53,175 nt of DNA, taken from NCBI RefSeq assembly GCF_000426225.1, contig NZ_AUEY01000023.1:1-53175 (forward strand), given 5' to 3'. The position numbers and the translations under genes were made by a program. A model generated the notes under the pieces. The model saw nothing but the letters and a program-made list of their open reading frames with translations. It searched no databases and was not told the DNA's origin. Origin of the DNA: Desulforegula conservatrix Mb1Pa. GTDB lineage: Bacteria > Desulfobacterota > Desulfobacteria > Desulfobacterales > Desulforegulaceae. Every line of letters starts with the position of its first letter. The stretch's first letter is position 1. Positions 41,869-50,625 of this stretch are shown here, piece after piece.

Positions 41869-43359
41869 ATGTCACTGCGGTTGTCTATCTTGTTCTTGCT
41901 GCTGACCTCCACTGCTTTTGCCAAAGAAATAACTCTTGAACAGGCAGTTCAAAATACCCTTATGTTACAGGCAGATATTCTTTACAGTAAATTGAACGCA
42001 GATGCGTCGAAAAGTGCGTATGAAGGAACCAGCGGGCCTTTTGACAATACCTTGAATTCCAGTGCAGAGGTCGCATCTGGTCAGGTTCCTCTAGATGGTG
42101 TTGAAAAAAAACTTTATGGAAGAGACATTAACACAGTTAAATCTCAATCATATAAATTACAGCTTAGCAAACTTACCAGAAGCGGGGTTTCTGTTCAGAC
42201 ATCTGCTGATCTTTTGATTTCAAATGACATTGCTCCTGATCTTAAACAGCCCAGAGAATCAACTCCAACTATAGGCGTTAAGCTAAATTTCCCCATATAT
42301 GATCTGTTGATGGAAAACCAAAACACTACCAATGAAAAAATAGCGCTGGAAACAAGCAGGGCGAGCCTTCATGATTATTTTTTCCAGGCATCAACCAGTG
42401 TCTATCAGACTGTAGTCAACTACTGGAGCTATCTTGCAGCTTATGAGCAGCTTCTCATTTATAAAAAAAGTGAACAGAATACTCAAAAAATGCTGTCCGA
42501 TTTTCAGAAACTGGTTGAAAAAGGCGAGCGCCCAATGGCCGATTCAAACCAGATCAAGGCCAACCTTGCCAACAAACATGCCCGTGTAGTCACAGGTGAA
42601 CAAGATCTTGCAACCAAAGGTTATGAACTTGCAAAGTCTATGGGTGTCCCATATGAAGAAATAGAATTGTCATTCCCAAAAATTCAGTGGGTGAAGGTTA
42701 ATGATCCTGGAAAATTTGTTGTGGATGAGTTTGTTCAGAATGCCTATGAAAAAAGATTCGACATCAAGTCAATTGAAATTACCCTGCATTCCGCAGAGTT
42801 GATGCTTGAATCATCAAAAAGGGGGCTAAAACCTGATCTGAATCTATATGCTTCCGCCTACGCTTCTGACAAGAGCCCCCACGTCTCAGGCAATGTGATT
42901 AGCAATGCCGGAACTTTCACAACAGGTATCTCATTTTCTCAGCCATTGGAGAACAGTTCTGCAAAAAGTGACGTGATCCAGAAGGAAATCGCTCTCCGTC
43001 AAATGAAGTTGAATCTTGCCAATGCAAAAAGAAAGGCAGGAATTGACGTGGTTTCTGCTCTGAACGGATTTAAACAGAGTCTGAAAGCTTACAAGTTTTC
43101 CATGGAAACCGTTGATCTTTATAACGAAGCCTTGAAAGTTGAAGGCAGTAAATTCAAGCTGGGAATGAGTACGGTTATAGATGTTATAAACACACATGAA
43201 AATTATCAGAACGCTCTTATTTCCAATATAGACAATTTACGTATTGTTGCTGTGTCTCTGGCAGGAGTTGTTTATGATACGGGTGGAATGATCAGCGTTG
43301 TTGATGGCGAGAAAATTCTGGTTAATCTTCCTGCTCTTTATTCTTTGAACGCAAAATAA
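41869..43359 (+). CDS. TolC-family outer-membrane efflux protein
   Basis: The 496-residue protein has a signal peptide (MSLRLSILFLLLTSTAFA|K). The TolC/OEP pattern of long alternating heptad helices with strand segments follows (DYFFQASTSVYQTVVNYWSY, EKGERPMADSNQIKANLANK, EEIELSFP; second half KRFDIKSIEITLHSAELMLE, LPDLNLYASA-type KPDLNLYASAYASDK, KFKLGMSTVIDVINTHENYQNA). TolC proteins form trimeric channels across the outer membrane and periplasm. AAGGAG lies 6 nt before ATG. It is the first gene of the export row and would complete the path for the HlyD and ABC proteins downstream. Confidence 0.88.
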   Translation: MSLRLSILFLLLTSTAFAKEITLEQAVQNTLMLQADILYSKLNADASKSAYEGTSGPFDNTLNSSAEVASGQVPLDGVEKKLYGRDINTVKSQSYKLQLSKLTRSGVSVQTSADLLISNDIAPDLKQPRESTPTIGVKLNFPIYDLLMENQNTTNEKIALETSRASLHDYFFQASTSVYQTVVNYWSYLAAYEQLLIYKKSEQNTQKMLSDFQKLVEKGERPMADSNQIKANLANKHARVVTGEQDLATKGYELAKSMGVPYEEIELSFPKIQWVKVNDPGKFVVDEFVQNAYEKRFDIKSIEITLHSAELMLESSKRGLKPDLNLYASAYASDKSPHVSGNVISNAGTFTTGISFSQPLENSSAKSDVIQKEIALRQMKLNLANAKRKAGIDVVSALNGFKQSLKAYKFSMETVDLYNEALKVEGSKFKLGMSTVIDVINTHENYQNALISNIDNLRIVAVSLAGVVYDTGGMISVVDGEKILVNLPALYSLNAK

Positions 43360-43545
43360 TTATGGCGTTATATTTTTAGATTATAGTTGCTCCCTGTATT
43401 ATAAAAAACAAAGTTTTTGATATCTATGGCCGCACAAGGCCGGGCTAATGGATATATCAACACTGCCTGATTATCTGATCAAAACAGATCTGGTCAGTCT
43501 TTAGCATGGCTGAAATTAATGATTAAATAAATAAAGGTAAGGTCC

Positions 43546-44826
43546 ATGTCAAAAATATTCAGAAAAGTTTCATTGGACAGGTTGTCTTCTCCGGACCAGC
43601 TGGATACTATGATACAGATCACAAGTCCAAAGGGCTGGATCTCTCTTTTGACAACTGGTCTGCTCATTGCCGCCGCTCTTGCCTGGGGATATTTCGGGTC
43701 ATTGCCTACCAAGGTGACAGGGATGGGGCTTTTTATTAAGAGTGGCGGTATTTTTGAAATCGACGCGCCATCACCGGGACGAATAAAAGATATTTACTTT
43801 AACGTCGGGGATGTTGTGGAGAAAGGCAGACTCATTGCACGAATTGAACAGACCGATCTGCTTGGAAAACTTAACGATGCGCGAGCAACTCTCAATGAAA
43901 TGAATAACAGAATGTCACTGACTACCTCGTCAGGTAAAAAAGAAGTTCTGCTTAGCAAAGAGTCTGCGACCCAAAAAATAGAAGCCCTTAAAAGTGAAAT
44001 AAAAAACCTTGAAAAGCAGATTGGCTGGCTTAAACAGAAAGAAACCAATCAGAAGAAACTTTTGGCAGAAGGGATTTTGACCGAACAGGCCCTTCTTGAT
44101 ACACAGAAAAATATTGATTCTCTCAACAGTCAGGTCAGCAGTTCAAAAAATGAATTAAGCCAGATTGAGATTCAGCTTTTTCAATTAACCACAAGCAAGG
44201 ACGTTGCGAGAGAAGATCTTATGCAGCAGATCAGCACTAAAAAACGTGAGATTGCCGACATGATAAAAGATCTTGAAAAAACATCCAATGTAATGAGCCC
44301 TTATTCTGGTCAGATCATAGAACTGAGCGCTTCAACAGGATCTATCGTGAACGCCGGCTCACCCCTTGCAAAAGTTGAGTTGATGGGTAAAAACACAAAA
44401 AATCTTGAAGCAATAATATATTTCCCGGCAATACAGGGCAAAAAAATCAAAAGAGGCATGAAAGCCCAGATTGCCCCCTCAACAAGCCGTCAGGAAGAAT
44501 TCGGTTTCATGCTCGGTCTTGTAACATCGGTGTCTGAGTTTCCGGTCTCAACTTCAGCCATGATGAATGTTCTGCATAATGATTCACTGGTTCAGTCCTT
44601 ATCTTCCGGGGGAGCGCCCATAGAAGTTCGTGCCGATCTTATTCCTGATCCAAGAACTCCGAGCGGCTATAAATGGTCATCTGGAAATGGCCCCAGAATA
44701 ATGATGGGGTCAGGAACCATGTGCCAGGGCAACGTGGTGGTCGAACAGCAGAAGCCGATTAACATGGTTATCCCTATATTCAAAAAATATGTCCTTGGTG
44801 AGGGGATTCCAAATGAAAAGAATTAA
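43546..44826 (+). CDS. HlyD-like membrane-fusion protein, NHLM-type bacteriocin secretion adaptor
   Basis: The 426-residue protein has a short cytosolic N-terminus (KVSLDRLSSPDQLDTMIQIT, typical of this export family), one membrane helix (about 31-50), a biotinyl-lipoyl-like half (IDAPSPGRIKDIYFNVGDVV), a long coiled coil (about 105-245), and the partner lipoyl half (SPYSGQIIELSASTGSIVNA). It should bridge the ABC transporter and TolC in the periplasm. AAGGTAAGG precedes ATG. It overlaps the C39-ABC gene by 14 bp. The NHLM (nitrile hydratase leader/Nif11 microcin) association is established for such adaptors. Confidence 0.88.
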   Translation: MSKIFRKVSLDRLSSPDQLDTMIQITSPKGWISLLTTGLLIAAALAWGYFGSLPTKVTGMGLFIKSGGIFEIDAPSPGRIKDIYFNVGDVVEKGRLIARIEQTDLLGKLNDARATLNEMNNRMSLTTSSGKKEVLLSKESATQKIEALKSEIKNLEKQIGWLKQKETNQKKLLAEGILTEQALLDTQKNIDSLNSQVSSSKNELSQIEIQLFQLTTSKDVAREDLMQQISTKKREIADMIKDLEKTSNVMSPYSGQIIELSASTGSIVNAGSPLAKVELMGKNTKNLEAIIYFPAIQGKKIKRGMKAQIAPSTSRQEEFGFMLGLVTSVSEFPVSTSAMMNVLHNDSLVQSLSSGGAPIEVRADLIPDPRTPSGYKWSSGNGPRIMMGSGTMCQGNVVVEQQKPINMVIPIFKKYVLGEGIPNEKN

Positions 44827-46954
44827 AACCCCCACCGTACTGCAGATGGAAGGTCTTGAATGCGGAGCTGCATCTCTCGCCATGGTGCTTGCCTACCATG
44901 GCCGGAAGGTACCTCTTGAGGAACTCAGAGTAGAATGCGGCGTTTCCCGTGACGGAAGCAAGGCAAGCAATGTGTTAAAAGCTGCAAGAAAGTACGGTAT
45001 GGAGGCAAATGGGTTCAGGCTGGAGCCTGAAGATCTTAAAACCATTGATTTCCCGGTCATTATATTCTGGAACTTCAACCATTTCGTTGTCCTTGAAGGG
45101 TTCAAAAATGATAAGGTATACATAAATGATCCTGCATCAGGACCAAAAGTAATCAGTTATGAAGAGTTTGACAATGCATTTACAGGTGTGGTGCTTACAT
45201 TTTCGCCTACAGACAAGTTTGAAAAAGGCGGAGATAGCGATTCCACGGTCAAATCACTTCTTCGAAGGCTTGATAACGCTGCCTCTCCTCTTGTTTACAT
45301 TATTCTTGCGGGGCTGTTTCTGGTGGTTCCAGGAATTGTAATACCTGTATTTACAAGGATTTTTGTTGATAACGTACTTGTAGGCCGGATGCTGGGCTGG
45401 TTCAGGCCACTTCTTGTGGCCATGAGCATTACAGCCTTGATCCGCTTTACCCTCACATGGCTTCAGGAGCACTATCTTCTCAAGTTCGAAACCCGGCTTG
45501 CCATCAGTTCATCCGCAAAATTTTTGACACATATACTGAGTCTGCCAGTAGAGTTTTTCTCCCAGCGCATGGGCGGTGATCTTGTATCCAGAATCCAGCT
45601 CAATGACAAGGTCGCAACTCTTTTGTCCGGAACACTCTCCATAAATGCATTGAACCTTGTCATGGTATTTTTTTACATGATCATAATGTTTTATTATGAC
45701 ATCGTACTCACAATGACAGGTATTGCGGTTGCGATGATCAACCTGGTAGCATTGAAATTTGTGTCAAAAAAACGAGCTTTGTTAAATCAGAAGCTTCAGC
45801 AGGAAATGGGGAAACTCATGGGTGTGTCCATGTCTGGACTGCGCATGATAGAAACTCTTAAAGCGTCAGGAGGCGAATCAGATTTTTTTGCCAAATGGGG
45901 CGGCCATGAAGCCAAAGTTACCAACGCCAATCAGGAGCTTGCAATACCAACCCAGCTGCTTGGCATGGTTACTCCCCTTCTTTTGGCGATCAATAATCTG
46001 GTGGTGCTGGTTGTTGGCGGATACCGCGTCATGGATGGCGTTCTTACAATGGGTATGCTAGTGGCGTTTCAAAGTCTCATGTCCAGCTTCCTTCAGCCAT
46101 TTAACCAGCTAGTGCAGCTCGGCTCCACTCTTCAGGAAACCACTTCAGATATCAAGCGGCTTGATGATGCCCTGAAATATAAAAAAGCCCAGGGGTTTAA
46201 TGATATATCCATTGACGAGTTCGGATCTGAAAAACTCGAAGGGCATCTTGAACTTAGAAACATAAGCTTCGGGTATAGCAAGGTTGAGCCTCCGCTGATA
46301 ACTGATTTTTCAGTCATACTCAGGCCAGGGTCAAGAGTGGCTATTGTTGGCGGATCAGGATCAGGAAAATCAACAGTCGCCAAAATTGCTAGCGGTCTTT
46401 ATGCTCCGTGGTCTGGAGAAGTTCTTTATGATGGCAAGCTGCTGCACAATATTCCGGAACAGGTCTTTTTTGACTCAGTTGCAATGGTTGATCAGGATAT
46501 TTTCATGTTTGAAGGCAGTATCAAGGAAAATCTTACAATGTGGGATAGCTCTGTTCCTGATGAGGACGTGGTTTTTGCAGCTCATGATGCACATATCCAT
46601 GATGAGGTCGCATCGAGAAGAGGCGGATACGAGAGCCATGTCGAAGAAGGTGGGACCAATTTTAGCGGCGGTCAGAGGCAGAGAATTGAAATCGCCAGGG
46701 CTCTGCTGAATATTCCAAATATTCTGATCATGGATGAGGCCACCAGTGCCCTTGACGCTCAGACTGAAATGATTGTTGACGGTAATATCAGAAGGCGGGG
46801 CACAACATGCCTGATAGTAGCTCACAGACTGAGCACAATCAGGGATTGCGATGAGATTATAGTTTTGGATAAAGGGAAGATCGTTCAGCGCGGTACACAC
46901 GAAACCATGAAAGATGTAGAAGGCCCGTATGCAGAACTTATCAAATCATACTGA
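44813..46954 (+). CDS. C39 peptidase-ABC transporter for double-Gly leader peptides (NHLM type)
   Basis: The 713-residue protein has an N-terminal C39 protease with catalytic Cys17 (LECGAASLAMVLAYHG), His90 (FNHFVVLEG) and Asp106 (INDPASG). An ABC exporter membrane domain (about 150-440, six helices) follows, and an ATPase domain (Walker A GGSGSGKST near 511, signature FSGGQRQRIEIARALL, Walker B ILIMDEATSALD). C39 transporters cut after GG of leaders while exporting the core, matching VAGG in both precursors. ATG 44813 has GAGGGG 8 nt upstream; the frame extends 24 nt earlier. Its stop overlaps the next transporter gene by 26 bp. Confidence 0.93.
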   Translation: MKRIKTPTVLQMEGLECGAASLAMVLAYHGRKVPLEELRVECGVSRDGSKASNVLKAARKYGMEANGFRLEPEDLKTIDFPVIIFWNFNHFVVLEGFKNDKVYINDPASGPKVISYEEFDNAFTGVVLTFSPTDKFEKGGDSDSTVKSLLRRLDNAASPLVYIILAGLFLVVPGIVIPVFTRIFVDNVLVGRMLGWFRPLLVAMSITALIRFTLTWLQEHYLLKFETRLAISSSAKFLTHILSLPVEFFSQRMGGDLVSRIQLNDKVATLLSGTLSINALNLVMVFFYMIIMFYYDIVLTMTGIAVAMINLVALKFVSKKRALLNQKLQQEMGKLMGVSMSGLRMIETLKASGGESDFFAKWGGHEAKVTNANQELAIPTQLLGMVTPLLLAINNLVVLVVGGYRVMDGVLTMGMLVAFQSLMSSFLQPFNQLVQLGSTLQETTSDIKRLDDALKYKKAQGFNDISIDEFGSEKLEGHLELRNISFGYSKVEPPLITDFSVILRPGSRVAIVGGSGSGKSTVAKIASGLYAPWSGEVLYDGKLLHNIPEQVFFDSVAMVDQDIFMFEGSIKENLTMWDSSVPDEDVVFAAHDAHIHDEVASRRGGYESHVEEGGTNFSGGQRQRIEIARALLNIPNILIMDEATSALDAQTEMIVDGNIRRRGTTCLIVAHRLSTIRDCDEIIVLDKGKIVQRGTHETMKDVEGPYAELIKSY

Positions 46955-49121
46955 TTCAAAGCTCAAAAAACGCGAAATGGCAGACAGCCTTGGTTATGAA
47001 AAGGCTCTGAAGGGACTTGCCCACGTAGTTATAGGTGGCAAATATGAAAAGGCTTCTTCATCCCCTGATCCTGTTGTTGCGTGTGCTACTGTTATTGCCG
47101 GGAAAAGAGGCTTTGAAATAAAAGAGCCTGTTGATATGCCGGAAGGAGACTGTAAATATAAAGTTATTTTTCTGGCTAGATATTCAGGTTTCAGGGTCAG
47201 GGAGGTAATGCTCAAAGCCAACTGGTATAAGCACGACAGCGGCCCGATGATAGGATTCTTTGAAGAAGGAATGCAGCCTGTTTGTCTTTTACAGAGCGGG
47301 GCAAGAGCCTATGAGATTTTTGATCCCCTCACAGGGAAAAGCAGGGAGGTGACGGAAGAAGAATCATTAAAACTTTTACCCACAGCCTTCTCTTTTTACA
47401 AGCCATTTGAATCAAAGCCAATCGGATTCATGGATATATGCAGGATGATTATGGGTGAAAGTACCGTCGATATTATCATGGTCGGCGTCCTTGGTACCAT
47501 GGTTGGCCTAATCGGTCTGGCTACCCCTGTTGTAACAGGTGTTATTTTTGACAGCATTATACCGGAGGCTGCAAGATCTCAAATGGGGCAGATTTTTCTG
47601 ATACTTCTTGCCCTTGCATTTTCCACAAGCTTTTTTGAGCTCGCCAAGGGGTTTTCACTTGTAAGAATACAGGGCAAGGTTAACCATACTGTCCAGTCTG
47701 CTTTATGGGACAGACTCCTGGGACTTCCCGTGCCTTTTTTCAGAAATTATTCTTCCGGTGATCTTGCAAAAAGAAGTCTTGGTATCACCACCATCATCGA
47801 CATGATCGCAGGCATTGTACTGAATACAGTTCTTTCTTCAATTTTTTCCGTATTCAATCTGTGTCTGCTGTTCTATTATAATTATGGATTAGCTCTTATT
47901 GCCGTTGCCCTGACCTTGGTGACGCTCTTTTGTACACTTTGCATAAACCTCATACAGTTGAAACAGCAAAGAGAATCAATAAGGCTGGACAATAAAAATG
48001 CCGGCTTTCTTTTCCAGCTCATAAATGGTGTGGCAAAAGTCAAGATGACAGGGTCACAGAAAAGGGCATTTGTAAAATGGAGCGATCTTTTTTCAAAAAA
48101 GCGCAAGGCTGGTTTTTCAGCAGGTGTTGCCCAAAATGCATTAACCTCTTTTAATTCTGTGTTCCCACTGCTTACCAGTATGACGCTTTTTTCATGGATG
48201 ATCTTTTATATGAGCAAGCCGATGTCTACCGGGTCGTTTCTTGCATTTATTTCAGCATTCGGGTCATTTCAAACAGCACTCCTGAATATGACCGGAGTAT
48301 TTACATCATCTCTGTCAATCATACCAATTTATGAGGGTCTCAAGCCTATATTAGAAACCCAGCCTGAGAATGATCAGCAGAAAGCACCCCCCGGAAGACT
48401 CACTGGTGATATTGAAGTTGTTCATGTTAACTTCAGATATGGAGAAGATCTTCCGCTTGTTTTAAATGATGTGTCAATAACCGCTAAACCGGGAGAATTT
48501 ATTGCCATTGTCGGAGGATCAGGATCTGGCAAGTCAACCTTGCTAAGACTTCTGATAGGGTTTGAAAAACCTGAATCAGGAACTATCTATTATGACAAGC
48601 AGGATCTTGACACCATTGATATTTTAGAGTCAAGGCGTCAGTTCGGTGTTGCCATGCAGAATGGAATGCTTACCCAGGGCAGTATATATGAGAATATTGT
48701 AGGCCAGTCAAATCTTACCATTGAAGATGCCTGGGATGCTGCGGCAATGGCAGGCGTAGCTGATGATATAAAAGCCATGCCCATGGGGATGCATACTGTT
48801 CTTCCGGCGGGCGGGGGTGTTCTTTCGGGAGGCCAGAGGCAAAGAATTGTAATTGCTCGTTCAATTGTTAAAAAACCAAAGATTCTGTTCTTTGATGAGG
48901 CGACCAGTGCCCTCGACAACAAGACCCAGGCAGAGGTCAGTAAAAGTCTCGAATCACTCAAGGTCACACGTATTGTCATAGCCCACAGACTCAGCACCAT
49001 AATCAATGCGGACAGAATCTATGTCATGGATAAGGGCCAGGTTGTGCAGGCCGGTAACTATGAAACGCTGGTTGCCCAGGAAGGGCTTTTCAAAGAATTG
49101 GCTGCCCGTCAGATAGCTTAA
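46929..49121 (+). CDS. Partner ABC transporter without peptidase, NHLM-type ATP-binding protein
   Basis: The 730-residue protein has an unusual N-terminal region (about 1-150) instead of a C39 domain: YKVIFLARYSGFRVREVMLK, WYKHDSGPMIGFF and VCLLQSGARAYEIFDPLTGK. Six membrane helices follow (about 170-455), and an ATPase domain with Walker A GGSGSGKST near 527, signature LSGGQRQRIVIARSI and Walker B ILFFDEATSALD. This N-terminal region is found in the second ABC subunit of NHLM export systems and resembles a degenerate C39-like domain lacking the catalytic Cys. The pair most likely forms a heterodimer. Its start lies within the preceding gene. An ATG at 46977 is an alternative. Confidence 0.88.
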   Translation: MQNLSNHTDSKLKKREMADSLGYEKALKGLAHVVIGGKYEKASSSPDPVVACATVIAGKRGFEIKEPVDMPEGDCKYKVIFLARYSGFRVREVMLKANWYKHDSGPMIGFFEEGMQPVCLLQSGARAYEIFDPLTGKSREVTEEESLKLLPTAFSFYKPFESKPIGFMDICRMIMGESTVDIIMVGVLGTMVGLIGLATPVVTGVIFDSIIPEAARSQMGQIFLILLALAFSTSFFELAKGFSLVRIQGKVNHTVQSALWDRLLGLPVPFFRNYSSGDLAKRSLGITTIIDMIAGIVLNTVLSSIFSVFNLCLLFYYNYGLALIAVALTLVTLFCTLCINLIQLKQQRESIRLDNKNAGFLFQLINGVAKVKMTGSQKRAFVKWSDLFSKKRKAGFSAGVAQNALTSFNSVFPLLTSMTLFSWMIFYMSKPMSTGSFLAFISAFGSFQTALLNMTGVFTSSLSIIPIYEGLKPILETQPENDQQKAPPGRLTGDIEVVHVNFRYGEDLPLVLNDVSITAKPGEFIAIVGGSGSGKSTLLRLLIGFEKPESGTIYYDKQDLDTIDILESRRQFGVAMQNGMLTQGSIYENIVGQSNLTIEDAWDAAAMAGVADDIKAMPMGMHTVLPAGGGVLSGGQRQRIVIARSIVKKPKILFFDEATSALDNKTQAEVSKSLESLKVTRIVIAHRLSTIINADRIYVMDKGQVVQAGNYETLVAQEGLFKELAARQIA

Positions 49122-49204
49122 AGAAAAATCAGGACAATTTCTTGTTGTGAATAATAATATTTGGGCTTTTTAAGATTAGCATAAGGCTCTTGGAGACAGA
49201 GATC

Positions 49205-50359
49205 ATGATCAAAAAAATATTTCTTTTAATAGTATTAGCATCTTTGATGTCAGGCTGCTCCGGGAGCGATAATCCGGCTGATAACAGAGCAAAAATAGCG
49301 CTGAAATCAACCGGGGATATTCTTATTGGAGCTGCATCACCTTGGGCTGAGAAGCGTAATCTTCTATGGGAAGGAATTTCGATGGCTGCTAACGAGATTA
49401 ACCAGAAAGGCGGATTGTTAGGCGGTCGAAAAATAAGTATTGTAAAGGGCGATGACAAAGGAGACCTGACAACCGGGCAAATTGTGGCCCAGTCTTTTGC
49501 TGATAATGAAAATGTCGTAGCTGTGCTGGGGCATTCAAGTTCCTACGTTTCCGTTCCTGTATCCATAATGTATCAGTATTATGGTCTTGTCATGGTGTCA
49601 CCTTTATCCACAGGTTACAAACTTACCACCCAGGGATATCCACAAATATTCAGAAATATTCCAAGCGATCGTATTTTTGGAGAAAAGTTGGCCGAATTCT
49701 GCCGTAAAAAAGGATTTAATAATGTTCTCATATACCATATCAATGATGATTATGGCAGGGGCCAGAGTAATGCTTTTGAAATAAGCGCGTTAAGCAACGG
49801 TCTGACTGTTCTGGACAGGTCTAGTTACGATGATTTAAGTTCTGCAAGAAGTTTCAGGGAAGAAATAAAGTTCTGGCAGGACAATTATGAATTTGATGCA
49901 ATTTTTCTTGCCGGAGTTATGCCCAAAGCCGCCGAATTTGTAGTTGAGGCAAGAAAAATGGGTGTGACTGTCCCTATTGTTGGGGGTGATGCTTTGGATC
50001 ATCCAAAACTTATTGAGATTGCAGGAAGTGCCGCAGAGAATGTTTATGCAGGCTCGGTATTTCATCCTGATTTTGCTTATCCGGCAATGCAGGAATTTTT
50101 AGAAAAATTCCGCAAGACTTATGGTAAAGAGCCTGACATCGCAGCAACCCAGGGATATGAAGCCATGATGGTTATAGCTGAAGGAATAAAAAATGCTGGC
50201 TGTACTGTTCCTGCTGATATTGCCCATGCTTTGCATTCATTAAAAGCTTTCAAAGGGCTTACCGGAGATTTCTCTTTTGATGAAAATGGTGATGTTGTGG
50301 GCAAACCCATGATAATGAAAGTGGTCAAAGGCGGAAAATTCCATCTTGTTGAAAACTGA
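49205..50359 (+). CDS. Periplasmic lipoprotein, type I ABC binding protein (Leu/Ile/Val-binding-like)
   Basis: The 384-residue protein has a lipobox LMSGC with Cys18. The mature part follows the periplasmic-binding-protein type I fold: DILIGAASPWAEKRNLLWEG, NEINQKGGLLGGRKISIV, AVLGHSSSYVSVPVSIMY, NIPSDRIFGEKLAEFC, IYHINDDYGRGQSNAFEISA and AATQGYEAMMVIAEGI. It should bind a small molecule or short peptide in the periplasm. A TTG at 49190 begins the frame, but ATG 49205 has GGAGA 8 nt upstream. It is 83 bp downstream of the second ABC gene. The context suggests a role in sensing or self-protection for the exported product (inference). Confidence 0.8.
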   Translation: MIKKIFLLIVLASLMSGCSGSDNPADNRAKIALKSTGDILIGAASPWAEKRNLLWEGISMAANEINQKGGLLGGRKISIVKGDDKGDLTTGQIVAQSFADNENVVAVLGHSSSYVSVPVSIMYQYYGLVMVSPLSTGYKLTTQGYPQIFRNIPSDRIFGEKLAEFCRKKGFNNVLIYHINDDYGRGQSNAFEISALSNGLTVLDRSSYDDLSSARSFREEIKFWQDNYEFDAIFLAGVMPKAAEFVVEARKMGVTVPIVGGDALDHPKLIEIAGSAAENVYAGSVFHPDFAYPAMQEFLEKFRKTYGKEPDIAATQGYEAMMVIAEGIKNAGCTVPADIAHALHSLKAFKGLTGDFSFDENGDVVGKPMIMKVVKGGKFHLVEN

Positions 50360-50395
50360 TTGTAATTTGTTCGCAAAAGCCAGTTTATTCATATT

Positions 50396-50529
50396 TGACG
50401 AAGTCGCAAAAAGTCCGATTTCCGTCATTCCTGCGCAGGCCTGAATCTATAAGTATATGAAAATACTGGATGCCGGATTAATTACGGCATGACGCATATG
50501 CCTTTTTTGGACTTTTTGAGAGTCCATCA
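50396..50529. repeat. Palindromic MITE-like repeat, copy I
   Basis: Full length, plus orientation: TGACGAAGTCGCAAAAAGTCC at the left, GACTTTTTGAGAGTCCATCA at the right. Internal palindromes are decayed (GCCGGATTAATTACGGC). It sits between the RiPP export genes and the GT2 membrane glycosyltransferase, marking the right border of the locus. Confidence 0.7.
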
Positions 50530-50625
50530 AATTTGATGCTTGCAACAGGGTGACTTTTTTGTAACCTGGGTTAAAAAATACATGATTTTATTTCTTTTGC
50601 AGAATTTTAAAAAAAGGAAGGAGAC

